A DNA stretch of 64,000 bases from Alistipes sp. (GTDB taxonomy: Bacteria; Bacteroidota; Bacteroidia; Bacteroidales; Rikenellaceae): contig JAHHQM010000001.1 of NCBI GenBank assembly GCA_020026395.1, positions 1 to 64,000 of the forward strand. Reading direction: 5' to 3'. Shown one piece after another: positions 16,013 to 25,527 of this stretch; position 1 is the stretch's first letter; the number at the start of each line of letters is the position of its first letter. The position numbers and the translations under genes were made by a program. Below the pieces are notes generated by a model. It had not been told where the DNA came from and did no database searches. It was given only the letters and a program-made list of their open reading frames with translations.

Positions 16013-18703
16013 ATGAACAAGAATATATTGAAATATTTATTGGCTCTCGGAGCCGCCGGATTCATGGTCGGATGCGAGGTTGACTCCTACAACGAGGAAT
16101 ATCTCGACGGGTGGAAGCCCGGCTATGAGCCCGTTGATGTGCAGACCGTCAAATATACCTTGGAGGATGCTGACTATAAGGCTATTGCAGGCAACAAAGC
16201 CAACGAGGCACTTGCCGAGCAGAAGGGTGTAGCCGATGAGTTGAAGGCGCTCTCGAAGAACAAATGCTTTTCGAAGGCACTTCCCGCACAGGATTACCTG
16301 CCCGCATTCCTCAATGACCGCTACAATTATTATCTGTCGGACGGTTCGCGTGCGCTGGTTACCTACAACGTACTCAACGAGGAGTTGTCCGAGAATATGA
16401 AGGGTGTGATGGCCGCATCGGAATACAAGATCTCGAAGGACGATTACAAGTCGATCTGGGGTGAGGAGATTACGGCCGATTACTTTACGCCCGAGAAGAG
16501 TGCCGAGATCTATATCCCCGGCATCCTGAAGAAGAACATCAAGGATCCCGTCAAGGGCGATTTCGTGATTACCGAGTACGCATTCTCGGCGACCGAGCCT
16601 TCGACCGGAAACGGTGGTGGTAACGAGCCCGGTGGCGAGACCGAAGAGACCTACGCCCAGATCGGTTCGCTGCTGAAGGGTCAGACGGTTGCCGTCAAGG
16701 GTACCGTATCGGCTGCCTACCAGCGTGGTTTCATCCTCGACGACGGAACGGGTGCCGTTCTGATTTACCTCGACAAACAACCCTCGAACTTCGCGCTGGG
16801 TAACATCGTTGAGGTGAAGGGTGAGGTTGGCGAGTACAACAACGGCCTCCAGTTCATGAAACCCGAGATGAAGTTGGTCGGCAAGACCGCCGATTTCAAG
16901 TTCCCCGCTGCCAAGACCATGACCAAGGCCGATTTCGAGGCCTTCGGTGCTTCGCCCAAGACCCAGTACGTAACCTTCAACGGTACGTTCTCGGCCGAGG
17001 ATTCGGGCAAGGGCTTCTTCTACTATAATGTAGATGTCGACGGTGCAGGTGTCAGCCTCTCGTACGTATATCCCGGTCAGATCGACCACAGCCTTAACGG
17101 CCAGAAGGTTACCGTTACGGGTTATGCCTTCGCTTACAAGACTGACCGCAACTCGACCTACGTAATGCCGACTTCGGTGGTTGCCGAGGGTCAGCAGCCC
17201 GCAACAACCCCGATCGGTATCGTCGCTTCGGCATCGGCCGAGGGTGACGCTTCGATCATCGGTCAGATTGCAGCCATGGATTACGCTTCGTTCGTCGTAA
17301 ACGACGGTACGGGTTCGATCCTCTGCTACTACAACGAGCGTCCCGCTTACAAGGTGGGTGACGTTCTGAAGGTTACGGGTCACTTTGCTCCTTACGGTGG
17401 TTTCATGCAGTTCAAGAACGCCGAGACCGCCGTGATGGATGAGAACCAGAAGTTCACGCAGCCCGAGCCCGTTGTCCTGACGGCCGAGCAGATCGATCTT
17501 TTGCCTGAGGTACGTACGTTGCAGTATATCACCTTGACGGGTAACGTCATCAAGGGTTATAAGGATCGTCCCGAGCTGGAGCTGGTCGGTACGAACATCT
17601 TCTCGTCGGTTAGCATGAAGGCTGACGACGCGCTGGGTCTGACGGCCGATCTGATCGGTCAGCAGATCACCATCAAAGGTTACCTGGTGGGTATTTCGGT
17701 TGAGCACAAGAACATCACGGTAGTTGTTTCGGAGTTTGCTCCCGCAGGTACGACCGCCATGGTTAAGGCCGCCAACAGCGAGAAACGCTACGGCATTTTC
17801 TCGTTCAACGGTGCTTCGTGGGATGTGGCCAAGGATTGCCTGATGGTTAATCCCAAGGATTACGAGGAGATGGGTAACACGCACGGTGCGTTCTCGAATT
17901 CGTTCTCGCCCGATTCTTACCTGCCGCAGTTCCTCGGCATGAAGTTCCCCTACGCACAGGAGGGTGACGTGAAGGTGGTTGCTTACCTCTTCTACGACAA
18001 GTCGCAGGAGAAGAACGTAACCCGCGCCGACGAATATACCCGCACGGGTAACGTATGGACGAAGACCGAGAAGACCTCGACTTTCGAAGGCCCGTTCAAG
18101 AAGATTTCGGGTGCATGGAAGTTCGATCCGAGCATGACGATCGTGCTGGATCCCGCAGGCAACGAGTTCACCGTGAACTTCATGCAGACGGCCGTTGATT
18201 GGGTATTCGCCAACATCGATCCCGCCAAGTATAAAGGCAAGTACGACAACACGGAGTACTACGCCGGATACTCGTCGCACTACAAGAACATCAGCTGGAA
18301 GATTTTCGACATCCTGAAGTACTGGGGTGGCGAGGATAAGGCAGCCGAGGATATTTCGGCTTACGCCGACTACGAATCGGCCGACGAAGGCAAGCGCCGC
18401 GCCGCATTCGAGGCCTTCTACAAGGAGATCGAGAAACGTACGGCCGAAGTTACGGCAGGTACGCTGGGCGTGCTCTATTCCGACGTGAAGATGATCGACG
18501 GTCTTGACGTGATCTACACGATCCAGGCCAAGATCTTCGCACCGCCCGTTGTCGATATTCCCGTATCGGTTCCGACGCACGAGTTCAAGTTCAAACTGGT
18601 CGGCGACGGTCGTTTCGAGTATATCGAAGGATCGTTCAAGGCACTGGATCCCATCTACGAGCTGATGAGCGCCGAGAACTTCCCCAAATACCAGCACCAG
18701 TAG
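16013..18703 (+). CDS. Lipoprotein with several OB-like repeats, partner of the TonB receptor
   Basis: 896 residues, lipobox M-V-G-C at about 18-21 and acidic residues after the cysteine. An N-terminal module (about 40-190) contains Y-L-P-A-F-L. Four OB-fold-like repeats follow (about 213-286, 315-393, 402-478, 500-578), three showing V-K-G-x-V/V-T-G strands and two showing the D-D-G-T-G / N-D-G-T-G turn. A C-terminal module (about 590-890) contains a second Y-L-P-Q-F-L, as if the N-module were duplicated around the OB array. OB folds bind nucleic acids, oligosaccharides or metals, so the ligand cannot be named. It sits 14 bp after the receptor and ends at a strong terminator, so a two-gene uptake operon is likely. 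Confidence 0.75.
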   Translation: MNKNILKYLLALGAAGFMVGCEVDSYNEEYLDGWKPGYEPVDVQTVKYTLEDADYKAIAGNKANEALAEQKGVADELKALSKNKCFSKALPAQDYLPAFLNDRYNYYLSDGSRALVTYNVLNEELSENMKGVMAASEYKISKDDYKSIWGEEITADYFTPEKSAEIYIPGILKKNIKDPVKGDFVITEYAFSATEPSTGNGGGNEPGGETEETYAQIGSLLKGQTVAVKGTVSAAYQRGFILDDGTGAVLIYLDKQPSNFALGNIVEVKGEVGEYNNGLQFMKPEMKLVGKTADFKFPAAKTMTKADFEAFGASPKTQYVTFNGTFSAEDSGKGFFYYNVDVDGAGVSLSYVYPGQIDHSLNGQKVTVTGYAFAYKTDRNSTYVMPTSVVAEGQQPATTPIGIVASASAEGDASIIGQIAAMDYASFVVNDGTGSILCYYNERPAYKVGDVLKVTGHFAPYGGFMQFKNAETAVMDENQKFTQPEPVVLTAEQIDLLPEVRTLQYITLTGNVIKGYKDRPELELVGTNIFSSVSMKADDALGLTADLIGQQITIKGYLVGISVEHKNITVVVSEFAPAGTTAMVKAANSEKRYGIFSFNGASWDVAKDCLMVNPKDYEEMGNTHGAFSNSFSPDSYLPQFLGMKFPYAQEGDVKVVAYLFYDKSQEKNVTRADEYTRTGNVWTKTEKTSTFEGPFKKISGAWKFDPSMTIVLDPAGNEFTVNFMQTAVDWVFANIDPAKYKGKYDNTEYYAGYSSHYKNISWKIFDILKYWGGEDKAAEDISAYADYESADEGKRRAAFEAFYKEIEKRTAEVTAGTLGVLYSDVKMIDGLDVIYTIQAKIFAPPVVDIPVSVPTHEFKFKLVGDGRFEYIEGSFKALDPIYELMSAENFPKYQHQ

Positions 18704-18725
18704 ACCGTTCAGGTGTTGAATCCCC

Positions 18726-18762
18726 AAAGGGCGACCGAAACAGTTTCGGCCGCCCTTTTTTT
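18726..18762 (+). terminator. Rho-independent terminator
   Basis: GC-rich stem of about 13 bp with one mismatch and a T7 tail; ends the receptor/OB-lipoprotein operon. Confidence 0.85.
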
Positions 18763-19228
18763 GCGCAGTGCGTTTCTAAAAAAATGCGTAACCCCGATAC
18801 AATATTTATATAGGACATGGGGTGTCGGGCTGTGTGCGGAGCAGGCGGCCTTTTCTAAAAATCTTTTCGGAGCGATTTTAGGCGGTTCGCGGGGGCTCGG
18901 CGGGGAGTTGAAACCCGCCCCAAGGCCTTCACCCGGGCGGAAAATTCTTCGGACAAGAAAACTTGCCGGGGCAAAACACCGCCTGTGTTTTTTTTGCGAA
19001 ATGTGCCCCCTGTACGCCTCAGGGGGCATTTCGGGGGAAAGATTCGGCGAAAAGGCCGAAAAGAGGACGTTTTTTTGTGAAAAATATTCGAAAATCAAAT
19101 AAAATGCTTATATTTGTTCATGTGATTTGTTTTTTACGAGGTGAAGAGCCTAAAACTTCAGTTCGTAAAAAAGGATTTACGAAAGGATAAATTTTTTAAT
19201 AATAACATTAAATTAAAAACAAACGCTT
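18763..19228. other. Intergenic region, GC-rich then AT-rich
   Basis: The first part is GC-rich with no convincing gene. A hairpin with a one-base bulge lies at about 18999-19033 (G-C-C-C-C-C-T with A-G-G-G-G-G-C). A TATATTTG box at 19109-19116 is the likely promoter element of the next lipoprotein gene. Open frames on both strands here look like composition effects. Confidence 0.45.
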
Positions 19229-20914
19229 ATGAAACTTAAATCCTATTTGTTGAGTTTGCTGGTTCTGTTTGCATGCTCTCTGGTGGTAACAAGTTGCGAA
19301 GAGGATCCGATCGATAAGTTCGGTGACGTTACGGTTGACGGTCATACGTTGGCAATCGAACTGCGTGTCGGTGGTCAGACCTCCAACGCCGTGAATGTTG
19401 AGGTATTGCCTTCGAACAACGAGTCTACCTACTATTACGGTATCATCCCCGCTGAAGAGGTTGGTGAGGCCACCGGTGAAAAATTGGTACAGATGCTGCT
19501 CAAGAAGAACGAAAATTCGCAGTTGCTCTCGGGTCGTACTTATGTAACCGCTGAGGAGATGGCAACGGAAGCTCCGCTGCAGCCCGCAACGGCTTATCTC
19601 GTGTATGCTCTGGGTTACGATGCAGGTACGAAGACTGAAACTTCGGATCTGGCCGTAAAACACTTCAAAACCAAGAAAGGTGGCGGCGGTTCGACCGTTT
19701 CGGCTCCCGAGGTTGAGTTCATCGGTATTACCGACGAGAAAGAGGGTATTTACGGATTTGCTGCTCGTTGCTCGTCGAAGGATGCTACCGAGGCTTACAT
19801 CGGTGTACTGCCCGTTGGTGCTTACGATCAGTTGAAGGGTGAGGGTGTTACCCTGGAGACCTTCTTCGATAACATCGAGGGTTATATGATCTTCTCGCAG
19901 CAGAACGGCTGGTTGGATATGCTGAACACCGAAGACGGTATCGCTTTGAACGCAGGTAATATCGACGGTAAGGGTCGTGAAGGTATCTTGAAGGTATTCA
20001 ACGCCGATAATGCTGTTACCGTAGCTTGGACGAACACCAATGGTGATCAGGATTCGTGGTCGAGCGCATCGACGAATCCTACCCCCGACGATGGCATTAC
20101 CGCTCCCGAGGTTCTGTTTCAGGGTAGTATCGACGAGGCTGAAGGCCTGTATGTATTCGCTGCAAAGTGCGTATCGGGTGATGCTACCGGCGCAATGATC
20201 GGTCTGTTGGAGGGTGGTGCTTATGATACCCTCAAAGGACAGGGCGGTTCGCTGGCCAACGTATTCGATATGTTGGAGGGTGCAACTGATTTCGCCAGCC
20301 AGCAGGGTTGGATCGAAGCACTCAACAGCGAGAACGGTCTGGGTCTGAACGCAGGTAAAGTCGAGGGCAGCCTCGTTCTTGAGGCCTTCTTGAAGGTTAC
20401 CAACGACGAGGGCGGTATCACGGTTAAGTGGGCCGACACGAAAGGCCAGGGCGACTCGTGGGACAACAGCGGTAAGGGTGGTGACACCCCCGCAGGCAAT
20501 GGCCCCATGGTTGATTTCGTAGCAGGTGTTCGCGAGGGTGTTGTAACCTTTGCAATGATTTGTACTTCGCAGGATGCAACCGCTGCTTATATGCTGATCG
20601 CCGATAAGGCTCAGGTTGATACTATTGATGCTCCGCTGGAGCAGATCATGGACGAGAACCTCAAGCAGGCTATCGAGTTCACTTCGGAGTGGATGACTGC
20701 TTTCAACTCGGCTGATGGTCTGTCGCTGACCAACGCTAAATTGGATGTAAATACCGTATGGACGGGTATCCTGGATACGCGTAACGACGGTGGCCGTCTG
20801 GTAAAGCGTGCTGATACGGATAGCGGCGAAATGCAGGCAACCCGTGTGCTTGTTCGCTCGGCAAAAGTTGCTTTCAAGCCCGCTTATGTTTCGGGTGCTG
20901 TAGCACTGAGATAA
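19229..20914 (+). CDS. Large repeat-domain surface lipoprotein (561 aa)
   Basis: Lipobox (VVTSC) followed by E-E-D-P. One first-type repeat (about residues 38-150), a glycine-rich linker (G-G-G-G-S), then two obvious tandem duplicates (about 157-280 and 290-410): both start A-P-E-V-x-F, contain S-x-D-A-T, a G-A-Y-D-x-L-K-G helix, a (W/Q)-Q-x-G-W-x-x-x-L-N segment and an L-N-A-G end. A fourth unit (about 425-535) ends V-K-R-A-D. Ends shortly after a short basic tail. No enzymatic motif. Own promoter box and terminator. Function unknown; it belongs to the array that continues to 32300. Confidence 0.87.
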   Translation: MKLKSYLLSLLVLFACSLVVTSCEEDPIDKFGDVTVDGHTLAIELRVGGQTSNAVNVEVLPSNNESTYYYGIIPAEEVGEATGEKLVQMLLKKNENSQLLSGRTYVTAEEMATEAPLQPATAYLVYALGYDAGTKTETSDLAVKHFKTKKGGGGSTVSAPEVEFIGITDEKEGIYGFAARCSSKDATEAYIGVLPVGAYDQLKGEGVTLETFFDNIEGYMIFSQQNGWLDMLNTEDGIALNAGNIDGKGREGILKVFNADNAVTVAWTNTNGDQDSWSSASTNPTPDDGITAPEVLFQGSIDEAEGLYVFAAKCVSGDATGAMIGLLEGGAYDTLKGQGGSLANVFDMLEGATDFASQQGWIEALNSENGLGLNAGKVEGSLVLEAFLKVTNDEGGITVKWADTKGQGDSWDNSGKGGDTPAGNGPMVDFVAGVREGVVTFAMICTSQDATAAYMLIADKAQVDTIDAPLEQIMDENLKQAIEFTSEWMTAFNSADGLSLTNAKLDVNTVWTGILDTRNDGGRLVKRADTDSGEMQATRVLVRSAKVAFKPAYVSGAVALR

Positions 20915-20942
20915 CAAATATCGAGATTCTCTGAATTTCGTC

Positions 20943-20978
20943 AGAGGGGCGGTGAAAACACCGCCCCTCATTTTTTTT
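20943..20978 (+). terminator. Rho-independent terminator
   Basis: Perfect 11-bp stem (20944-20954 with 20959-20969), AAAA loop, T8 tail. Confidence 0.92.
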
Positions 20979-21109
20979 GCCCTGTCGGAAGGGGCGCTCG
21001 GGCGGAGTCGGAAAAATGGGGCGCGAAAAGAAGAGGCGGAAAGGCGCCGACGTAAGATCCTATATAAAAAGGTATAAACCGGAGTGGGGCGGGGCGGTAG
21101 GCCGCTTTT

Positions 21110-21360
21110 CGGAAAGTTCCCTTTGAGTGCAGCTTTGAAAATTGATTCGGACGCGGCCTTCCCGAAAGCGCTTTGAGGGGCAGACTTTTTTAGACGACTC
21201 AAAACACGATTCGGAAGACCGGACTCGAAAGATCGCGGGCAGCCTTCGAGGGGCACTTTCTTTGAGAAGTGCTGGAAAAGGAAGGCTCGGGAAAATGTCT
21301 TTGAGAAACGCCCCGAAAAACCGCCTTACGGGAAAACTTTGAGAAAAGTCCGCCCGGGAA
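21110..21360. repeat. Degenerate repeat region with recurring CTTTGAG
   Basis: Within the 681-bp gap 20915-21595, CTTTGAG recurs at 21121, 21171, 21260, 21299 and 21337. The flanks are partly similar (CGGGAAAA before it at the last two copies, and GAGAA after it at the last three). The spacings are 50, 89, 39 and 38 bp, so it is not a CRISPR-like array. The surrounding sequence is GC-rich and unlike the AT-rich promoter gaps elsewhere. A TACTTTTG box at 21523-21530 is the likely promoter of the next gene. Confidence 0.45.
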
Positions 21361-21595
21361 GACAACGCGTGAGCGTACAGGGCGGATTTCAAGAAAAAAA
21401 ATACTCGGTGAAAAGCCGTGTGCGATTTTTTTAAGTCGCTAATTTTTAGGGAATAAACCGCTTGCAGGAAAAGTTTTTTTGTTTTTTCTGCATTTAAAAG
21501 AACGGAATTCAAATAAAATTTATACTTTTGTAAAAGTGTACATAGTACAACAAAACTCAATTGAAAATTAACTTAATAACTAAAACCAAAGACTT

Positions 21596-22852
21596 ATGAA
21601 ATTCAAATCCTTTTTTTGGAGCTTGTTATCGGTCGTTGCGCTTTCGTTGAGCGTTACTGCTTGTAGCGATGACGATGACAATAATGCGAAACCTACTCCC
21701 GACCCCGAACCCCAACCCGAGGTTCCCGCTGAAGCACCTCAGATTGAGGTCGGTGCCAACTTCCGTAAGGAGTCGAATATGATGTCGTTCAATATCAAGT
21801 GTCTGTCGCAGGATGCCAAGACGGGTATGTACTATATCGACAAAACTGCCGATATCGACAAGGCTCTGGAGACTGCAAAGATCGAGGATCTGATTAAGGA
21901 CGGTTTAAGTCTTGACGAACTGGGTAAAGATTGGCAGGATATGGTAAACTCGGAGCGCGGTATGGACTTCGGTTTCGGTGTGGCAAGCGGTCTTGAGCTT
22001 GGCGTATCGTGGGGTTGCATCGCAGAGATCAGCAACGGTAAGGCCAGCGCCATCAAACGTGCCGACTGCCTGGCTGACGCCAAACCCGTAGAGGGTATCG
22101 AGCTTCGTCTTGAGGGCGAGCCCGGTGACCGTAACCACGAGAACACCGATACTTGCATTTCGTTGTTCATGTCTTGCACCACGCAGAACGCCGTATCGGC
22201 TCGCTACATCTTCGGTGGCAGCATCATTATCAATGGCTGGTTGGAAGATATGACCATGGAGCAGTTCATCGAGAAGCAGGGTCGTGACCTGACCGAGCTG
22301 GCTAACACCGCCATCGACGAGCTGAACGGTATGAACGAGGGTGCTCCCCTGTGGTTCGAGTTCAACTCGAAGGCAGGTATCCAGCCTTCGACGGCTTACA
22401 CCTGGATCATCGAGGCTAAAGACAAGGATGGTAATGTCGCTTTGAAGTCGATCGAGGTTAAGACGACCGCAGGTGATCCCAGCAACGGCCCCGTTGTTGC
22501 TTTCACGGGTCACGTAATCGACAACCCCGACAAACCCGGTGAGCAGATGTACGTATTCCAGGCAATCTGCAAATCGCAGGATGCTACCGCAGCCCGTATG
22601 GCTCTGATGGACAAGGGTTCGTACGACGCAATGGCTGATCAGACGATCGAGCAGATCCTCAACTCGCTGGATCAGAACAAGATCAACGTATTCAACGCAG
22701 AGTGGTTGGGTATCCTGAACCAGACGGACGGTATCGCTCTGAACGTACCGGTTCCCGTACAGGACGGTCTGGTATTGAGCGGCCTTCTCGAGGTTGCAAA
22801 CGCTGGTGGTAAGACTTACCGCTACGCTGATACCGCAGGTGGTCAGAAATAA
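21596..22852 (+). CDS. Repeat-domain surface lipoprotein (418 aa)
   Basis: Lipobox (SVTAC) followed by S-D-D-D-D and a P/E/Q linker. Three second-type repeats (about residues 45-165, 170-300, 305-415) each begin with C-(L/T/K)-(S/T)-Q-(D/N)-A and close with an N/D-rich turn before R-A-D or Y-A-D. This is the shortest intact member of the array and has no BACON or thioredoxin domain, so it may represent the basic form. Own terminator (22894-22932). Function unknown. Confidence 0.87.
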   Translation: MKFKSFFWSLLSVVALSLSVTACSDDDDNNAKPTPDPEPQPEVPAEAPQIEVGANFRKESNMMSFNIKCLSQDAKTGMYYIDKTADIDKALETAKIEDLIKDGLSLDELGKDWQDMVNSERGMDFGFGVASGLELGVSWGCIAEISNGKASAIKRADCLADAKPVEGIELRLEGEPGDRNHENTDTCISLFMSCTTQNAVSARYIFGGSIIINGWLEDMTMEQFIEKQGRDLTELANTAIDELNGMNEGAPLWFEFNSKAGIQPSTAYTWIIEAKDKDGNVALKSIEVKTTAGDPSNGPVVAFTGHVIDNPDKPGEQMYVFQAICKSQDATAARMALMDKGSYDAMADQTIEQILNSLDQNKINVFNAEWLGILNQTDGIALNVPVPVQDGLVLSGLLEVANAGGKTYRYADTAGGQK

Positions 22853-22893
22853 TTTGCACGTCGCGATTAGGAGATAATCCGACACCTATATTT

Positions 22894-22932
22894 AACGGGT
22901 AATCCTTTGAAAGAGGATTGCCCGTTTTTTTG
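22894..22932 (+). terminator. Rho-independent terminator
   Basis: 13-bp stem with one wobble (22894-22906 with 22914-22926) and T-run. The gap 22853-23186 also holds a TATATTTG promoter box at 23093-23100 for the next gene. Confidence 0.9.
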
Positions 22933-23186
22933 CTTTCGGACAGACATTTCTAAAGGTTTTGCCTGCCCGAGGCCGAAACCCGCCGAAACCCGTCCGCAAG
23001 AGGGTAATTGTTTAATTGTCGCTGATTTGCCTCGATTTTGGGTTCTTTTCCGACAATATTTGAAAAAATTAGCGGTATTGTGAGAATTTACGTATATTTG
23101 CACCGCGAAAAAGAGGGTAATAACCCTTTTGTGCCCGTTAGACACAATTACAAACACTTATAAATCAATTATCTAAACTAAATCTT

Positions 23187-25196
23187 ATGAAGCTTAAATT
23201 TTATTTGTGGAGTCTGCTGACGTTTGTTGCCTGCTCCATGACCGCAGTGGGATGTAGTGATGATGACAATGTCGTCACTCCTCCGGAAGAGAAGCCGACT
23301 ACCGATCTGACGTTCACGTTGAGCGTTGAGAATGTTTCGGCTCATGGTGCAGATTTGAAGGTCGTGCCTTCTAAGAATGATGAGACTTACTATGCCGCTT
23401 ACCTGCCTTCGGAAGAGGTTCAGGGTAAGGATGAGCAGACCCTGGTCAGCACGATCATGGCCGGTGTAAAGGAGAGCGACCTGTTCAAGGGTGAGCACTC
23501 GTTTGCTACTGCCGACATGACGCTCGACGCACAGACTTCTTATACGTTCATGGCTTTCGGTTACAAGAACGGTAAAGCTACGACGAAGATCGAAAAATCG
23601 AAATTTATGACCACCGAGGATACGGAGGAGAAACCCGATCCCGAAAACCCCGATACCGAGGCTAAGGCTCCCGAGGTAACGCTGTTCGGTGTGTTCAACG
23701 ATAAGAACGCTTCGTGTGATTTCACGATGCAGTGCGTATCGAAGAACGCCCAGAAGGCTGCTTACCTGGCTATGCCTACCGAGTTCGTAAGCCGTGAGGA
23801 GCACAAGGGTAAGAGACTCGAGCAGATCATGCAGGAGAACGGTCTGACCAACATCGAGGAGATGGATCGGTTCAACGGTGACGGTCTGATGCACTCGTTC
23901 GGTGTGAAAGAGGGTCTGACGGCAGGTATGAAGATTACCTTCCTGTTGAAGGCCGAGAACGCCCAGGGTAGCGTCATCAAACGTGCCGATTCGCAGTTGC
24001 AGAACAACATCGCCAACGACGGTCCCGATATGGTACTGATCGGTAACGGTAACGCTTCGAGCATCTGGTTCGTGGCTAAGGCGCTGACCAAAGACGCCAA
24101 GTCGGGTGCAATGGCCGTGCTGCCCGCTACCAAGATTGACGATATCCTGAATGCAGGTGGTTCGTTGTCGGAGATCGTAGACGAGAACGAGTCGAACACC
24201 CGTCTGTTCACTCCCTTCGATGCCGACGCTTTGAGCATGATGAACAACGACGAGAAAGGTCTGACGCTGGAGATTCAGGGTGCACAGGTGAACATCGTTT
24301 ACACTGCCCTGATGTTCGTCCGCAACGACAAGGGTCGTACGATCAAACGTGCCAATGCACAGATCAATACCAACCAGAGCAATGTCGAGGAGATGACCGA
24401 GGCTACGTTCCTGGAGAATATCTGGAACTACCAGACCGATCCCGCCTTCAAGTATCTGGGTGAGGGTTCTGTTGCCATCGACTTCTACGCCGAGTGGTGT
24501 GGTAACTGCAAGGCTATGGAGCCCATCTACAACAAGTTGGCCGAGGAGTTCGCAGGTCGTGTGACGTTCTACCGCTGCGATGTCGAGAATACGGGTTATG
24601 TGCACCAGATGATTGCCAAGCACATCGGTGTGAACGGTGGTATTCCGTTGTTCGTCTTCATTTCGAGCAAGGGTGAGGTTACCTATCTTCAGGGTAAGGT
24701 ACCCGAAGCCAAGCTGAGCAGCATGATCAACAACATCGCCGGTGAGGGTAAGAATCCCGAGGTTGTCCTGACGGGTGAGTACAAGAACAACGCCGCTTCG
24801 TTCTTCATGCAGTGTACTTCGCAGGATGCACGCACCGCACAGTGGATGGTTGCCGATGCAGGCAGCATCGACTCGTTCATCAAGGAGAACAACATGACCA
24901 TCGAGGACTTCATCGACTACAACGGTAAGGAGATGAGCCGCGAGTATATCAACGCTCTGAACGGTACGGGTATCGTAAACGATGCCGAGGTTGCTGCCGG
25001 TGCTACGGTAAGCTGCCTGCTCGATGTCGAGAACATCGGCGGTCGTACGGTTAAGCGTGCCGATGTAACCGCTCCCGGTCAGAAGTCGGCAACCCGCTCG
25101 GAGGCCGTTCGTTTCGTAGCTCCCAAGCGCGAGATGTCGATGGCAAGCGGCAAGGTGGGTTATGTAATGCACCTGACGATTGCTGATTTCGAGTAA
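23187..25196 (+). CDS. Thioredoxin-containing repeat lipoprotein (669 aa)
   Basis: Lipobox (TAVGC) then S-D-D-D-N. First-type repeat at about 40-150; two second-type repeats at about 165-270 and 280-395, closing V-I-K-R-A-D and T-I-K-R-A-N; a thioredoxin domain at about 400-520 with W-C-G-N-C (C438, C441) and a G-I-P-L-F cis-proline; a last repeat at about 525-635 closing T-V-K-R-A-D. The thioredoxin domain is inserted between repeats rather than placed at an end. Both cysteines and the preceding tryptophan are kept, so redox activity is plausible. Monocistronic, ending at the terminator 25261-25306. Confidence 0.87.
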   Translation: MKLKFYLWSLLTFVACSMTAVGCSDDDNVVTPPEEKPTTDLTFTLSVENVSAHGADLKVVPSKNDETYYAAYLPSEEVQGKDEQTLVSTIMAGVKESDLFKGEHSFATADMTLDAQTSYTFMAFGYKNGKATTKIEKSKFMTTEDTEEKPDPENPDTEAKAPEVTLFGVFNDKNASCDFTMQCVSKNAQKAAYLAMPTEFVSREEHKGKRLEQIMQENGLTNIEEMDRFNGDGLMHSFGVKEGLTAGMKITFLLKAENAQGSVIKRADSQLQNNIANDGPDMVLIGNGNASSIWFVAKALTKDAKSGAMAVLPATKIDDILNAGGSLSEIVDENESNTRLFTPFDADALSMMNNDEKGLTLEIQGAQVNIVYTALMFVRNDKGRTIKRANAQINTNQSNVEEMTEATFLENIWNYQTDPAFKYLGEGSVAIDFYAEWCGNCKAMEPIYNKLAEEFAGRVTFYRCDVENTGYVHQMIAKHIGVNGGIPLFVFISSKGEVTYLQGKVPEAKLSSMINNIAGEGKNPEVVLTGEYKNNAASFFMQCTSQDARTAQWMVADAGSIDSFIKENNMTIEDFIDYNGKEMSREYINALNGTGIVNDAEVAAGATVSCLLDVENIGGRTVKRADVTAPGQKSATRSEAVRFVAPKREMSMASGKVGYVMHLTIADFE

Positions 25197-25260
25197 AAGA
25201 TTCGATGCGTAAATCGAAGGATGCCCTTGCGCATCCCGAAATAAGAGTTTAAGTTATTGT

Positions 25261-25306
25261 TCCGAGGCTGTTTCCCATACGGGAGACAGCCTCGGATTGT
25301 TTTTTG
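25261..25306 (+). terminator. Rho-independent terminator
   Basis: 16-bp stem with one wobble (25261-25276 with 25281-25296), ATAC loop, T-run. The core GAGGCTGT and ATAC loop resemble the terminator at 4660-4704. The 25197-25527 gap also holds a TATCTTTG box at 25463-25470. Confidence 0.92.
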
Positions 25307-25527
25307 GCGAAAAGGAACCGATTAATTTAAAAATTTTTAAATTTTCGGACACTTTGAATTGTCGGATTGTTATAAAATTGTGTTTCCCGACTTACAGATT
25401 GCTCAAAATTTCGGAGTTTTGAAAAAAGATGTGTTTTTTTTCAAAACCTTTGATTTATTTGTTATCTTTGCCCCCGAAAAGTAGAATTTAGACAATTAAC
25501 ATTTATAACACACTTAAACTCAATCTT

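Noticed and set aside
21110..21360. CRISPR array
   Set aside because: The CTTTGAG copies are only 7 bp, unevenly spaced (38-89 bp), and no cas genes are present.
21060..21560. 166-codon minus-strand frame through the CTTTGAG repeat tract
   Set aside because: No domain or plausible start context, and it runs across the promoter of the next gene. The repetition is better described at DNA level.
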